Below, piece after piece: positions 26,821-36,072 of a stretch of DNA of 64,000 nucleotides. The position numbers were made by a program, and so were the translations under genes. The notes under the pieces were generated by a model. It saw only the letters and a program-made list of their open reading frames with translations. It did not search any database and had not been told where the DNA came from. Each line of letters starts with the position of its first letter. Positions within the stretch are counted from its first letter, which is position 1. Origin of the DNA: Cryobacterium breve (lineage in GTDB: Bacteria; Actinomycetota; Actinomycetes; Actinomycetales; Microbacteriaceae); NCBI RefSeq assembly GCF_027594785.1, contig NZ_CP075584.1, positions 2,170,001 to 2,234,000 on the forward strand. Reading direction: 5' to 3'.

Positions 26821-27849
26821 ATGACAATGGGAGTCCGCAACGCGCGTCCGCCGCAGCCGACGCTCGAAATGGTGGCGGCTGAGGCAGGCGTGTCCCGAGC
26901 CACGGTGAGCCGGGTCGTCAACGGGTCGCCCAAGGTGCGGCCGGAGGTCGTCGTGTCCGTCACGGCCGCGATCGAACGGCTCAATTACGTGCCCAACCGC
27001 GCTGCCCGCTCACTGGCCAGCCGGCAGACCCAGTCGGTCGCCCTCGTCGTGCCTGAGGACATGACGAAATTCTTCGGCGATCCCTACTTCGCCGCCGTCG
27101 TGCAGGGCATCACCCAGCGCCTCGACGAAAGCGACTACACGCTCAACCTTCTGGTCGCCTCGACTGACCCGCGTCACAAGACCATGCGTTACCTGCGCGC
27201 GGGCAACGTCGACGGGGCGCTCGTCATCTCGCACCACACCGGGGACAGCTTCGTCGCCGACCTCGAATCCACGATGCCGGTCGTCTTCGGTGGGCGCCCC
27301 ACCAATGACTCCGGCGCAAACAACTACTTCGTCGACGTCGACAACATCGCGGGCTCCATGAGCGGCGTCCAGCACCTTGTCGACATCGGCAGGCGCCGGA
27401 TCGGCACGATCACCGGGCCCGTCGACATGCCGGCAGGTATCGACCGCCTCACCGGGTTCCGCCGTGTGCTCGAGAACGCGGGCCTCGCGACCGATGCCGT
27501 CGAGCACGCCGACTTCACGGCCGCCGGTGCCGCAGCGGCCACCCGGCGCCTGCTCGAGCGCTGCCCGGACATCGACGCCCTCTTCGTGGCGAGCGACCTG
27601 ATGGCGACCGGCGCGCTCGGCGTCCTCGCCGAGCAGGGCCGCGCCGTGCCCAGGGACATCGCGGTGGTCGCGTACGACGACAGCCCCGCTGCCATCTCGG
27701 GGTCGATCGGGATGACGACCGTGAGCCAGCCCTCGAAGGAGATGGGTTTCGCGATGGCGGACCTGCTCCTGCGCCTGCTCGCGGACGACGAGACCGTGCC
27801 GCACCGCAACATCATGCCGACGAGCCTGGTGCTGCGCGAGTCCGCCTGA
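26821..27849 (+). CDS. LacI family transcriptional regulator of the adjacent sugar ABC operon
   Basis: 342 residues. The N-terminal LacI helix-turn-helix is TLEMVAAEAGVSRATVSRVV with hinge helix RAARSLASRQTQSVALVVPE. The periplasmic-binding-protein-like effector domain runs from about residue 68, with NVDGALVISHHTGD, RRIGTITGPVDMPAGIDRL and DALFVASDLMATGAL. It is transcribed away from the transporter operon across a gap with two operators that match its family. It probably represses the operon until its sugar binds. The operator type suggests a beta-glucoside/cellobiose or related sugar, by analogy with CebR. Confidence 0.94.
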   Translation: MTMGVRNARPPQPTLEMVAAEAGVSRATVSRVVNGSPKVRPEVVVSVTAAIERLNYVPNRAARSLASRQTQSVALVVPEDMTKFFGDPYFAAVVQGITQRLDESDYTLNLLVASTDPRHKTMRYLRAGNVDGALVISHHTGDSFVADLESTMPVVFGGRPTNDSGANNYFVDVDNIAGSMSGVQHLVDIGRRRIGTITGPVDMPAGIDRLTGFRRVLENAGLATDAVEHADFTAAGAAAATRRLLERCPDIDALFVASDLMATGALGVLAEQGRAVPRDIAVVAYDDSPAAISGSIGMTTVSQPSKEMGFAMADLLLRLLADDETVPHRNIMPTSLVLRESA

Positions 27850-27910
27850 CCCGCCCCGCGGCATCCGCCCCGCCCGCGCGCCCGCGCGCGCGCCCGCTCA
27901 CGAGTTGCGT

Positions 27911-27965
27911 GAGGTGTCGCATATCGACGTTCCCGGCGCCCCGGAACCTCGATATGCGACACCTC
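27911..27965. repeat. intergenic palindrome, family B copy 1
   Basis: 23-bp arms (27911-27933 and 27943-27965) with one mismatch; arm GAGGTGTCGCATATCGACGT. It lies between the convergent stops of the LacI gene and the LLM gene. Copy 2 (28960) is on the other side of the LLM gene and has the same mismatch. Confidence 0.9.
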
Positions 27966-27993
27966 CTGAGGGACGAGCGGGGTTGGGACGCGG

Positions 27994-28915
27994 TCAGGGG
28001 AGCTGGGGTGCGACCTCGCGGGCGATGAAGTCGAGGTGGTCCAGGTCGGCGAGGTCCATGATCTGGAGGTAGACCGTGTCGACGCCGGCCTCGGCGAGGG
28101 CTCCGAGGCGGTCGACGACCTCCGCGGCGGTACCGGCGAGGCCGTGCTCGCGCAGGCTCGGCAGGCTCGCGGCCGACCGCGGCCGCACGACGCACGAACG
28201 CGGACTCGTCCCGCCCGGCGACAGCGATGAGCGCCACGGAGTAGTGCAGGCTCCCCGGGTCCCGCCCGATCGCCGCGCACGCCGCCCGCACGCCGGCGAA
28301 CTTGCCGGGGATGTCCGCGAACTCGGGGAACGGCAGGTTGAACTCGGTCGCGAACCGAGCCGCGAGGGCCGGGGTGCGCTTCGCCCCGCCGCCGCCGACG
28401 ATCACGGGAACGCGCGCCTGGGCGGGCTTCGGCAGGGCCGGCGAATCGACGAGGGTGTAGTGCTCGCCGGTGAAACTGTAGTGGTCACCGACCGGGGTCT
28501 CCCAGAGCCCGGTGACGATCTCGAGCTGCTCCTCGAGCATGCCGAAGCGTTTGGCGGGGAACGGGATCCCGTAGGCGAGGTGCTCCTTCTCGAACCAGCC
28601 GGTGCCGAGCCCGAGCTCGACCCGTCCGCCCGACATCTGGTCGACCTGGGCGACCTGGATCGCGAGGATCCCCGGCGCCCGGTAGGTCACCGAGGAGACG
28701 AGGGTGCCCAGGCGGATGCGGCTGGTCTCGCGGGCAAGTCCGGCGAGCGTCGTCCAGGCATCCGTCGGTCCCGGAAGTCCGCTGCCGCCCATGGCCAGGT
28801 AATGGTCGGAGCGGAAGAATGCGTCGAACCCGAGCGCCTCAGTCGCCTGAGCGACCGCGAGGATGTCGTCGTAGCTGGCGCCCTGCTGGGGTTCTGTGAA
28901 GATGCGGAGTCTCAT
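27994..28915 (-). pseudogene. LLM-class F420/FMN-dependent oxidoreductase, frameshifted
   Basis: About 307 residues when restored, starting ATG 28915 (MRLRIFTEPQQGASYDDILA). The luciferase-like barrel is recognised by ALGFDAFFRSDHYLAMGGSG, RIRLGTLVSSVTYRAPGILA, VDQMSGGRVELGLGTGWFE and RVPVIVGGGGAKRTPALAAR. The C-terminus TAAEVVDRLGALAEAGVDTV followed by YLQIMDLADLDHLDF is in another frame. The join is VGRE to LPSLREHGLAG after removing one G in GGCAGGCTCG at 28164-28165. The cofactor (F420 or FMN) cannot be told from sequence alone. It is bracketed by two copies of palindrome family B. Confidence 0.88.
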
Positions 28916-28959
28916 CCATTCAGTCTCCCAGACGGCCCGAATCGCCGCGCATTCATGCC

Positions 28960-29016
28960 TGAGGTGTCGCATATCGACGTTCGCAGGCCCCGCGAACCTC
29001 GATATGCGACACCTCA
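28960..29016. repeat. intergenic palindrome, family B copy 2
   Basis: 25-bp arms (28960-28984 and 28992-29016) with the same single mismatch as copy 1; only the loop differs (CAGGCCC-like). It lies between the LLM start and the DNA methyltransferase stop. Confidence 0.9.
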
Positions 29017-29057
29017 TGCAGCGCGGCGGCCGAAAGTACGGGCCGCGTACCTGCGGG

Positions 29058-30014
29058 TCAGGATGCGTCGAGGAACTCGACCTCCGGCAGGGCGGCGAAC
29101 CGGGTGCGCATCACCTGGATGGACTCCGGGTTCTGGTCGATGAGCAGGAAGCGGCGGCCGAGGGACTCGGCGACGGCGCCCGTCGTGCCGCTTCCGGCGA
29201 AGAAGTCGAGCACCCAGTCCCCCTCGCGGCTCGAGGCCTGGATCATCCGCCGCAGGATGCCGACCGGCTTCTGGGTGGGGTAGCCGGTCTTCTCCTTGCC
29301 GGTCGGCGACACGATCGTGTGCCACCAGACATCCGTGGGCAGCTTGCCGCGGGCGACCTTCTCCGGCGTGACGAGGCCGGGCGCCATGTAGGGCTCGCGG
29401 TCGACGGTCGTCGAGTCGAAGTAGTAGTGCTGGGGGTTCTTCACGTAGACGAGGATCGTGTCGTGCTTGGTCGGCCAGCGGTTCTTGGACTTCGCGCCGT
29501 AGTCGTATGCCCAGATCAGTTCGTTGAGGAAGCAGTCGCGGCCGAAGAGCGCATCGAGGAGCACCTTGGCGTAGTGCGCCTCTCGGTAGTCGAGGTGCAG
29601 GTAGAGGGTGCCATCTTCGGCGAGGAGGCGCCAGGCTTCGATCAGCCTTGGTTCGAGGAACGCCCAGTAGTCCTCGAACTGGTCGTCGTAGCCGAGCAGG
29701 TCGCCCTTGATCCGCTCGTACAGCTGCCCCTTGAATCCCGTGATCGTGCCGGACGCCGCCAAACCGCCCGCCCGGGGCGAAGTCACAGGGACCCCATTCC
29801 GGGGGACGGAGCCCGGGCCAGCTTCGGAGGGTGCTTCGCTCGCCGGGAGCACCCGCACGGACGTCGTCGTGCGCCGATTCTGCTTTCGACCGGTGTTAAA
29901 GGGCGGGTCGAGGTAGATCAGCGTGAACGCCCCCTCGGGGAGGGACGGCAGGATTTCGAGGTTGTCTGCACGGATGACACGGTTGGGGGAGGACGGGGAC
30001 CACGCGGTTGGCAT
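29058..30014 (-). CDS. orphan site-specific DNA methyltransferase (N4-cytosine / N6-adenine type)
   Basis: 318 residues. Catalytic motif IV is IYLDPPFNTGRKQNRRT near residue 34, and the AdoMet-binding motif I is at the end (VLDFFAGSGTTGAVAESLGRRF). That order (motif IV before I) marks the beta class of amino-methyltransferases. An insertion of about 55 residues separates motif IV from GDLLGYDDQFEDYWAFLEPR. It carries the TGYPTQKPVGILRRMIQAS segment typical of genome-wide orphan enzymes. No restriction endonuclease is adjacent, so it is more likely a housekeeping or regulatory methylase than half of an R-M system. The target sequence is unknown. Confidence 0.92.
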   Translation of the reverse strand: MPTAWSPSSPNRVIRADNLEILPSLPEGAFTLIYLDPPFNTGRKQNRRTTTSVRVLPASEAPSEAGPGSVPRNGVPVTSPRAGGLAASGTITGFKGQLYERIKGDLLGYDDQFEDYWAFLEPRLIEAWRLLAEDGTLYLHLDYREAHYAKVLLDALFGRDCFLNELIWAYDYGAKSKNRWPTKHDTILVYVKNPQHYYFDSTTVDREPYMAPGLVTPEKVARGKLPTDVWWHTIVSPTGKEKTGYPTQKPVGILRRMIQASSREGDWVLDFFAGSGTTGAVAESLGRRFLLIDQNPESIQVMRTRFAALPEVEFLDAS

Positions 30015-30048
30015 TCCCTCATTGTGTCAGTCGGCCTACTCTATGGGG

Positions 30049-30405
30049 ATGACTACAGACTCCCCGACGACCGAATCGACGACGACTCCGGCGGATGCGA
30101 CGACGCAGGATTCCGCGCAGCCCACCGTCCGGCACGAGCCGGCCCTCTCCCGGTACAGCCTGATGTTCGGGGAAACGACGGCCGGTTTCGCCGACTACGT
30201 GATCGAGGGCTCGCGGGTGCTCTTCACCCACGTCGAGGTCGACCCCCGGCACCGGGGCGAAGGCCTCGCGAGTATCCTCGTCGAACACGCCCTCGACGAC
30301 ATGCGGGAGCGCACCGACCTGACGGTCGTCGCGGTCTGTCCGTACGTCGTCGCGTGGATCGACAAGCACGCCGAATACCAGGACCTGCTGACCCGCGGCC
30401 AGTAG
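30049..30405 (+). CDS. GNAT-like N-acetyltransferase (YjdJ type, Acetyltransf_CG)
   Basis: 118 residues from ATG 30049 (ATG 30043 is possible). A Thr-rich N-terminus of about 28 residues precedes a minimal GNAT core: YSLMFGETTAGFADYVIEG, VLFTHVEVDPRHRGEGLASI with the acetyl-CoA loop RHRGEG, and VCPYVVAWIDKHAEYQDLL. This short type lacks the usual acceptor domain; its members acetylate unknown small molecules or proteins. It is divergent from the methyltransferase with 34 bp between the starts. Confidence 0.85.
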   Translation: MTTDSPTTESTTTPADATTQDSAQPTVRHEPALSRYSLMFGETTAGFADYVIEGSRVLFTHVEVDPRHRGEGLASILVEHALDDMRERTDLTVVAVCPYVVAWIDKHAEYQDLLTRGQ

Positions 30406-30443
30406 GGCGCGCTCGTCCCGCCGATTCGCGCGGACTCGCTGCC

Positions 30444-31493
30444 TCAGGGGACGCGGGCGATCCACTCGTCGGTGCCGAACTTGCTCGCCACGAGCGCCTC
30501 GGCCGCGGCGTATTCCGCTTCGGTGATGTCTCCGTCCACGGCTCCGTACAGGGACGTGAACGTCTGCTTCATCCGGTCGATGATCTCGGCACGGCTGAGG
30601 CCGGTCTGGCTGCGGAGCGGGTCGACCCGCTTGACGGCACTCGTGATGCCCTTGTCGCTGAGCTTTTCGCGACCGATGCGCAGCACCTGCACCATCTTCT
30701 CACCGTCCATGTCATAGCTCATGGTCACGTGGTGCAGCACGGCACCGCTGCCGAGACGCTTCTGAGCGGCACCGCCGATCTTGCCGGTCGGGCTCGTGAT
30801 GTCGTTGAGCGGCTGGTAGTGCGCGTCGATGCCCAGCGAGCGCAGCGCAGTGAGCACCCACTCGTCGAGGAACGCGTAGGAATCGGCGAAGGTCATGCCC
30901 TGCACGAGCGCGGCGGGGGCGTAGATCGAGTACGTGATGACCGAGCCGGCTTCCATGAACATGGCGCCGCCGCCGCTGATCCGGCGGACGACGGTGAAGC
31001 CGTGGGCTGCAGCCTGCTCGGCGTCGACCTCGTTCCGGAGCGACTGGAAGCTGCCGATGACGACGGCGGGCTCCGTCCATTCCCAGATCCGCAGCGTCGG
31101 CTGGCGCCGGCCCTCCCCGACCTCGATCGCGAGCACCTCGTCGAGCGCCATCTGCATCACCGGCGGCACGGCCTTGGAGTGCACGAGCTGCCAGTCGTAG
31201 TCGCGCCACGTACTCGCCTGCGCGAGCGACCTGCGGATCGCAACCGCGACCGCCTCCGGCGAGAAACCGAGAAGCACCGCGTGGGCGGGCAGGGCCGCGC
31301 GCACGGCGGCGGCCAGGCTCGCGGCATCCGTGCTCGCGGGGAGGCCGGTCACGGCCGCATTGATCGCCCCGAGGGCGTCGTCGGGCTCGAGGAAGAAGTC
31401 CCCCGCGAGCCGGAAATTGATGATCGTGTCGTCGACGACGTCCAGGTCGACGACCACGAGCTTGCCACCGGGGACCTTGTATTCACCATGCAT
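30444..31493 (-). CDS. lipoate-protein ligase A family protein
   Basis: 349 residues. Residues 1-90 (YKVPGGKLVVVDLDVVDDTI, then NFRLAGDFFLEPDDALGAIN) match the LplA accessory domain, here placed N-terminally. The BPL_LplA_LipB catalytic domain follows, with VMQMALDEVLAIEVGEG, EPAVVIGSFQSLRNEVDAEQ, FTVVRRISGGGAMFMEAGS (the Arg-Arg-x-Ser-Gly-Gly-Gly-Ala substrate loop) and GKIGGAAQKR with the catalytic Lys. It activates lipoate or octanoate with ATP and attaches it to E2 or GcvH domains. It converges with the GNAT gene. Confidence 0.93.
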   Translation of the reverse strand: MHGEYKVPGGKLVVVDLDVVDDTIINFRLAGDFFLEPDDALGAINAAVTGLPASTDAASLAAAVRAALPAHAVLLGFSPEAVAVAIRRSLAQASTWRDYDWQLVHSKAVPPVMQMALDEVLAIEVGEGRRQPTLRIWEWTEPAVVIGSFQSLRNEVDAEQAAAHGFTVVRRISGGGAMFMEAGSVITYSIYAPAALVQGMTFADSYAFLDEWVLTALRSLGIDAHYQPLNDITSPTGKIGGAAQKRLGSGAVLHHVTMSYDMDGEKMVQVLRIGREKLSDKGITSAVKRVDPLRSQTGLSRAEIIDRMKQTFTSLYGAVDGDITEAEYAAAEALVASKFGTDEWIARVP

Positions 31494-31502
31494 GAGGCCA
31501 GC

Positions 31503-32366
31503 CTAACCGTCGATTCCCCCGGCCCCAGGGGGTAACTGACTATCGAGCCAGCCGATCAGATCGGCGAAGACCTCCGCGCGGTTCGTTTCATTGAACACCT
31601 CATGCCGTGCACCGGGATATACCACGAGGTGAATGTCACGCAGTCCTGAGCGACGCGCGTATGCGTCCTTGAGCATGGTCGCGCTGCGCTCCCCACCGAC
31701 GGTGTCGTCGCCGCCGACCAGGATCAGGAGCGGAAGGTCGGGCGGAAGTCCGCGGGCCGGCCGACCGAAGAGTCGGGCGGCCTCCCGCAGGCCGAAGAGC
31801 TTCGCGAGGGGGGTCGTTGTCGTGAGCGGGTCGGCGACGAAGGCCTCCGCGACCGCGGGATCGCGGCTGAGCCATTCGACGCCGGTCGTTCCGAGATGCT
31901 TGTGCCGGGCGTTGAGGTCACCGCCGTTGAGGTAGCCCGGCCAGCGGTAGGCGGTTCCGGTCAGGACGACCGCGGCATAGTCATCCGCATGGTCGTTCAC
32001 GATCATCTGCGCCATGAACGAACCCCAGCTGTGCCCGAGCAGGACGAGGGGCAGGTCGGGGTGTTTCGAGCGGATGATGCCGGTCAGCTGGTGCACGCCC
32101 GCGACGGCCGCACGGAGCCCACCAGGGCCGAGGCGCCCGAGCCGGGACGCGTCCCCCGCGTACTGCCGCAGCCCGGTCCGGCCGTGGCCGCGATGGTCGT
32201 CCGCGTAGACGGTGTAGCCGGCCTCGTTCAGCCGTCCAACGAGCTCGGTGTAGCGGTTGGCGTGTTCACCGACCCCGTGCACCACCTGGACGATGGCGCG
32301 CGGGCGCGGCACGTCCCAGACGTAGTACTCGAAGGCGACGCCATAGTCATCCGTGTAGGTGGGCAC
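31503..32366 (-). CDS. alpha/beta hydrolase (monoacylglycerol lipase / lysophospholipase-like)
   Basis: 287 residues of the Hydrolase_4 type. IVQVVHGVGEHANRYTELVG holds the oxyanion HGVGEH. YADDHRGHGRTGLRQYAG is the usual DxRGHG block. The nucleophile elbow is LVLLGHSWGSFMAQMI (Ser near 112), the acid is in LILVGGDDTVGG, and the His is in VVYPGARHEVFNETNR. Monoacylglycerols or other lysolipids are the usual substrates. It is cytosolic, with no signal peptide. Its stop is 9 bp from the lipoate-ligase start on the same strand, suggesting co-transcription. Confidence 0.92.
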   Translation of the reverse strand: MPTYTDDYGVAFEYYVWDVPRPRAIVQVVHGVGEHANRYTELVGRLNEAGYTVYADDHRGHGRTGLRQYAGDASRLGRLGPGGLRAAVAGVHQLTGIIRSKHPDLPLVLLGHSWGSFMAQMIVNDHADDYAAVVLTGTAYRWPGYLNGGDLNARHKHLGTTGVEWLSRDPAVAEAFVADPLTTTTPLAKLFGLREAARLFGRPARGLPPDLPLLILVGGDDTVGGERSATMLKDAYARRSGLRDIHLVVYPGARHEVFNETNRAEVFADLIGWLDSQLPPGAGGIDG

Positions 32367-32452
32367 GCCGCCAGTCTGGCAGAACGGATACGCCCCGCGG
32401 GGACAGAATTCCGGGAATACTTAGCATCGCTAAACGGTTACACTGTTGTGCT

Positions 32453-32929
32453 ATGGAATCCATGCTCGAACCGGCCGTGACCCCGCCGGACACCCACGCC
32501 GGCCACCGGCCGACCATTGCCGAACTCAGCCATGACTTCCGGGTGGCCAACGGCCGTCTCGCGCGCCGGTTGCGCCAGGAGAAGGCCGACAACGAACTGA
32601 GCGCAAGCCAGTTCTCTGCGCTCGGCTCGCTCTTCTTCAACGGCCCATTCACGCTCCGCGAACTCAGCGAGCACGAGCGCGTGACACCGCCGTCGATGAG
32701 CCGAACCGTCGGCGCGCTCGTCGCGGCGGGTCTCGTGCACCGGGCGGGTTCGACAGACGACGGTAGAAAGATCATCCTGACGGTGACCGACTCCGGCCGG
32801 ACGCTCATGCACGAGACCCGTAATCGCCGGGATGCCTGGCTCGCCGTGCGCATCGACCGGCTCAGCCCCGAGCAGCGCACGGTGCTCTCCGCGGCCATCA
32901 CGGTCATGAAGGAGCTCACCGACAGTTGA
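32453..32929 (+). CDS. MarR family transcriptional regulator
   Basis: 158 residues with a MarR winged helix-turn-helix: ELSASQFSALGSLFFNGPFTLRELSEHERV, then TPPSMSRTVGALVAAGLVHR (recognition helix) and the wing AGSTDDGRKIILTVTDSGRT. Helices on both ends make the dimer interface. It overlaps the MFS gene that follows by four bases, so it probably senses a substrate of that exporter and controls the operon. The start is ATG 32453, only 86 bp from the divergent lipase start. Confidence 0.93.
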   Translation: MESMLEPAVTPPDTHAGHRPTIAELSHDFRVANGRLARRLRQEKADNELSASQFSALGSLFFNGPFTLRELSEHERVTPPSMSRTVGALVAAGLVHRAGSTDDGRKIILTVTDSGRTLMHETRNRRDAWLAVRIDRLSPEQRTVLSAAITVMKELTDS

Positions 32930-34256
32930 GTGCCATGTTCCGCTCCCTGAGCGTCCCGAACTACCGGATCTGGTTCGCAGGCGCCCTGGTGTCGAACGTC
33001 GGGACCTGGATGCAGCGCACGGCCCAGGACTGGATCGTCCTGACCATGCTCACCGACCACAACGCGACGGCGGTCGGCATCGTGATGGCCCTGCAGTTCG
33101 GACCGCAACTCCTGCTGATGCCCTGGTCCGGCCTCATCGCCGACCGGTTCAACCGGCGCAAGCTGCTGATCGCGACCCAGAGCCTCATGGGCGTGCTCGC
33201 GCTGGGGCTCGGCCTGATCGTCGTGACCGGCGTCGCCCAGCTCTGGCACGTCTATCTCTTCGCGCTCGGCCTCGGTGTCGTCGCGGCCATCGACTCTCCC
33301 GCACGCCAGACCTTCGTCTCCGAGCTCGTGCCAGACAGCAACCTCTCCAACGCGGTCGCACTGAATTCGGCGTCCTTCAACGGCGCCCGCCTGATCGGCC
33401 CGGCCGTCGCCGGCCTCCTGACGGTCGCGGTCGGCGCCGGCTGGGTGTTCCTGATCAACGCCGTCACCTTTGCGGCGACCGTGTTCGCGATGACCCTGCT
33501 GCACACGAGCGAGCTGCGGTCGCAGCCACGGGCCCCCGGAAGCGCGGCCAGCTGATGGCCGGATTCCGCTACGTCTCGCATCGGCCAGACATCATCGTCG
33601 TGCTGATCGCCGTCTTCCTGATCGGCACGTTCGGGCTCAACTTCGCGATCTTCACGGCGACCATGGCGACGATCGAGTTCCACATGGGCGCCGGCGAGTT
33701 CGGGCTGCTCAGTTCCATCATGGCGATCGGCTCCGTGGCCGGCGCGCTGCTCTCGGCACGCCGCAGTCGCCCCCGCCTGCGCCTCGTGGTCGCCGGCGCC
33801 GCGCTGTTCGGGCTGTCCTGCGGCATCGCCGCGGTGATGCCGACGTACCTGAGCTTCGCGGTCTCGCTCGTGTTCGTCGGGCTGTTCTCACTCACCCTGA
33901 TGACGACCGCGAACGCCTATGTGCAGACCACAACGAAGCCGGCCATGCGCGGGCGGGTGATGGCGCTCTACATGGCCATCTTCGCCGGCGGCACTCCCCT
34001 CGGCGCCCCGTTCGTCGGCTGGGTGGCCGACCAGTTCGGCCCGCGGTGGGCGCTCGGCGTCGCGGCGCTCTCGGGCGTCCTGGCCGCGGGGGCCATGCTG
34101 TTCTGGCTGATCAGGTATCGCAGCCTGCGGGTGCGATATCGCCGCAGCGAGCTTCCGCATGTCCTGGTGCGCCATGACGGCGACGGGCTAGACCCCGCCC
34201 CGATCGACCGCGAAACCGCCACCCGCGAGATTGCGATCATCGAGGCGACCCGCTAG
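32926..34256 (+). pseudogene. MFS transporter (enterobactin-exporter EntS-like), frameshifted
   Basis: Two consecutive frames form one MFS_3-type exporter of about 440 residues. The first half has YRIWFAGALVSNVGTWMQRT, LLLMPWSGLIADRFNRRKLL (motif A) and LGVVAAIDSPARQTFVSELV. The second half resumes as LMAGFRYVSHRPDIIVVLIA and ends with a charged cytoplasmic tail. The join needs one extra C in the five-C run at 33533-33537, giving RAPRKRGQLMAGFRY. It is coupled to the MarR gene by TTGA (start TTG 32926, or ATG 32935). If the deletion is real the exporter is dead. Confidence 0.85.
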
Positions 34257-34380
34257 CTCCGCCCGCGCACCGCAGCAGTGTCGTGCGCCAGGGCACGGCC
34301 GTGTGCTTGCTCCCGGCCGCAACCGGGGCGAGCGGATGCCGGGAGCCCGGCCCTCGGGATCCGCTCGCCGGGCCGCGCCC

Positions 34381-34438
34381 GCGCCGGTTTCGGCAGGCCG
34401 CGCCCGCCGTTCCGGTAGCGGGCCGCCGAAACCGGCGC
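34381..34438. repeat. intergenic GC-rich palindrome, family D copy 2
   Basis: 14-bp perfect outer arms (GCGCCGGTTTCGGC at 34381-34394, complement at 34425-34438). The inner sequence matches the reverse complement of 16942-17001 at roughly four bases in five. It lies between convergent stops (34256 and 34472). Confidence 0.65.
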
Positions 34439-34471
34439 GACGGTGACCGCGGCAGCCGGGGAGGAACCTCG

Positions 34472-35938
34472 CTAGCGCACGCCGCCCATGAGGCGGAGTA
34501 CGGGCCGGGCGAAGACCGCGAGGCCGATACCGAACAGGATCGCGACGCCGCCGATCACGCTGAAGTAGAGCGTCTCGGGGACCTCGGTGTACCACTGGGC
34601 GAGCCAGCCGGAGACGGCCGTGCCGAGTGCGATCGACAGGAAGAACAGGGCGACCATCTGGGTGCGGAACGGCGCGGGCGCGAGCTTCGTGGTGAGCGCG
34701 AGGCCGACCGGCCCGATCAGGAGCTCGGCGACCGTGAGCACGAAGAGGATGCCGATCATCGCGAGCATCGGCGTGGAGTTGGCCCCGCCGCCCACGAACG
34801 GCAGGAAGCCGAGGAAGGCGACGCCCATCACCGCGGTGCCGAGCGCGAACTTGACCGGAGTCGATGGCTGGCGGCTGCCCCAGCGGGTCCAGAGGGCGGC
34901 GAAGACGCCGGAGAGCAGGATGATGAACACCGGATTGAAGGACTGGATCCACGACACCGGGATCTCCCAGCCGAACAGGTGCCGGTCGAGACGCTCGTCC
35001 GTGTAGATCGTGACGACGGTGAACTGCTGCTGGGAGAGCGACCAGAACACGGCGCTCGCAAGGAAGAGCGGGATGAAGGCGTAGACCCGCTTGCGTTCGA
35101 CGATGCTGATCTGGCGATTGCGCAGGATGACGACGAAGTAGCTGATCGTCGCGATGATCGTCAGGGCGATCACGAGGGTGACGAGGCCGTCCGCCGTGAT
35201 CACGCCGACAAGCACGAGCACGACGACGAGCACCACCGCGGCGACCGCACCGACGAGGTAGGGGGTCCAGCGCGAGCGCGGAAGCGGGTTCGGCACCTGG
35301 TGCACGATCTCGGGAAGGCTCTTGCGTCCGAAGGAGTACTGGGTGAGCCCGATCGCCATGCCGACGGCCGCGAGGCCGAAGCCGAAGTGGAAGCCGGCCG
35401 TGGTCTGCAGGAGCCCGGTCAGGATCGGGCCGAAGAACGCGCCGAGGTTGATCCCGAGGTAGAAGAGGGAGAAGCCGGCGTCGAGGCGGGGGTCGTCCCT
35501 TGTGTACAGCGAGCCGACGACGCTCGTCGCATTGGCCTTCAGGCCGCCGCTGCCGACCGCGATCAGGAGCAGGCCGGCGGTCACGCCTGCGATGCCGGGC
35601 ACGAGGGCGAGGGCGAGATGCCCGAGCATGATCACGATGGCGCTGTAGAACAGCACCCGCTCACTTCCGAGCACCCGGTCGGCGATCCAGGCGCCCAGGA
35701 TCGTCGAGAGATAGACCCCTCCGCCGTAGGCGCCGACGATGCCCGCGGCCGTCGCCTGCTCCATCCCCAGGCCGCCCTCGGCGGCCGAGTAGTACAGGTA
35801 CAGGAGCAGGATGCCCTGCATCCCATAGAAGGAGAACCGCTCCCACATTTCCACGCCGAAGATATTAGCGAGGGCCCGCGGCTGTCCGAAGAAGCTGCGG
35901 TCTTTGTGGACGGGGACGGGTTTTTCGACCGTGGTCAT
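34472..35938 (-). CDS. POT/PTR-family proton-dependent oligopeptide transporter
   Basis: 488 residues and about 14 membrane segments. The N-terminal signature FGVEMWERFSFYGMQGILLL contains the ExxERFxxY motif of proton coupling. GAYGGGVYLSTILGAWIADR and LGINLGAFFGPILTGLLQTT match the PTR2 signatures, and FNPVFIILLSGVFAALWTRW is the second-half signature. It imports di- and tripeptides with protons across the membrane. It stands alone, divergent from the small membrane protein at 36073. Confidence 0.95.
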   Translation of the reverse strand: MTTVEKPVPVHKDRSFFGQPRALANIFGVEMWERFSFYGMQGILLLYLYYSAAEGGLGMEQATAAGIVGAYGGGVYLSTILGAWIADRVLGSERVLFYSAIVIMLGHLALALVPGIAGVTAGLLLIAVGSGGLKANATSVVGSLYTRDDPRLDAGFSLFYLGINLGAFFGPILTGLLQTTAGFHFGFGLAAVGMAIGLTQYSFGRKSLPEIVHQVPNPLPRSRWTPYLVGAVAAVVLVVVLVLVGVITADGLVTLVIALTIIATISYFVVILRNRQISIVERKRVYAFIPLFLASAVFWSLSQQQFTVVTIYTDERLDRHLFGWEIPVSWIQSFNPVFIILLSGVFAALWTRWGSRQPSTPVKFALGTAVMGVAFLGFLPFVGGGANSTPMLAMIGILFVLTVAELLIGPVGLALTTKLAPAPFRTQMVALFFLSIALGTAVSGWLAQWYTEVPETLYFSVIGGVAILFGIGLAVFARPVLRLMGGVR

Positions 35939-36072
35939 CTATCGACTCTATCCGCTGCCCCCCGGTTCAGGGGCATCGGCGACTCTCCCGGCACCCCGCC
36001 GGGGCACGATACGATCGTGGTCACAGGGCGAACGGGCACCTGACGAACGGGCACGAGACGAGCGGGAGGCGA

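Noticed and set aside
29058..30014. Restriction-modification system
   Set aside because: Only a methyltransferase is present; neighbours are an oxidoreductase and a GNAT protein, with no endonuclease or specificity gene.
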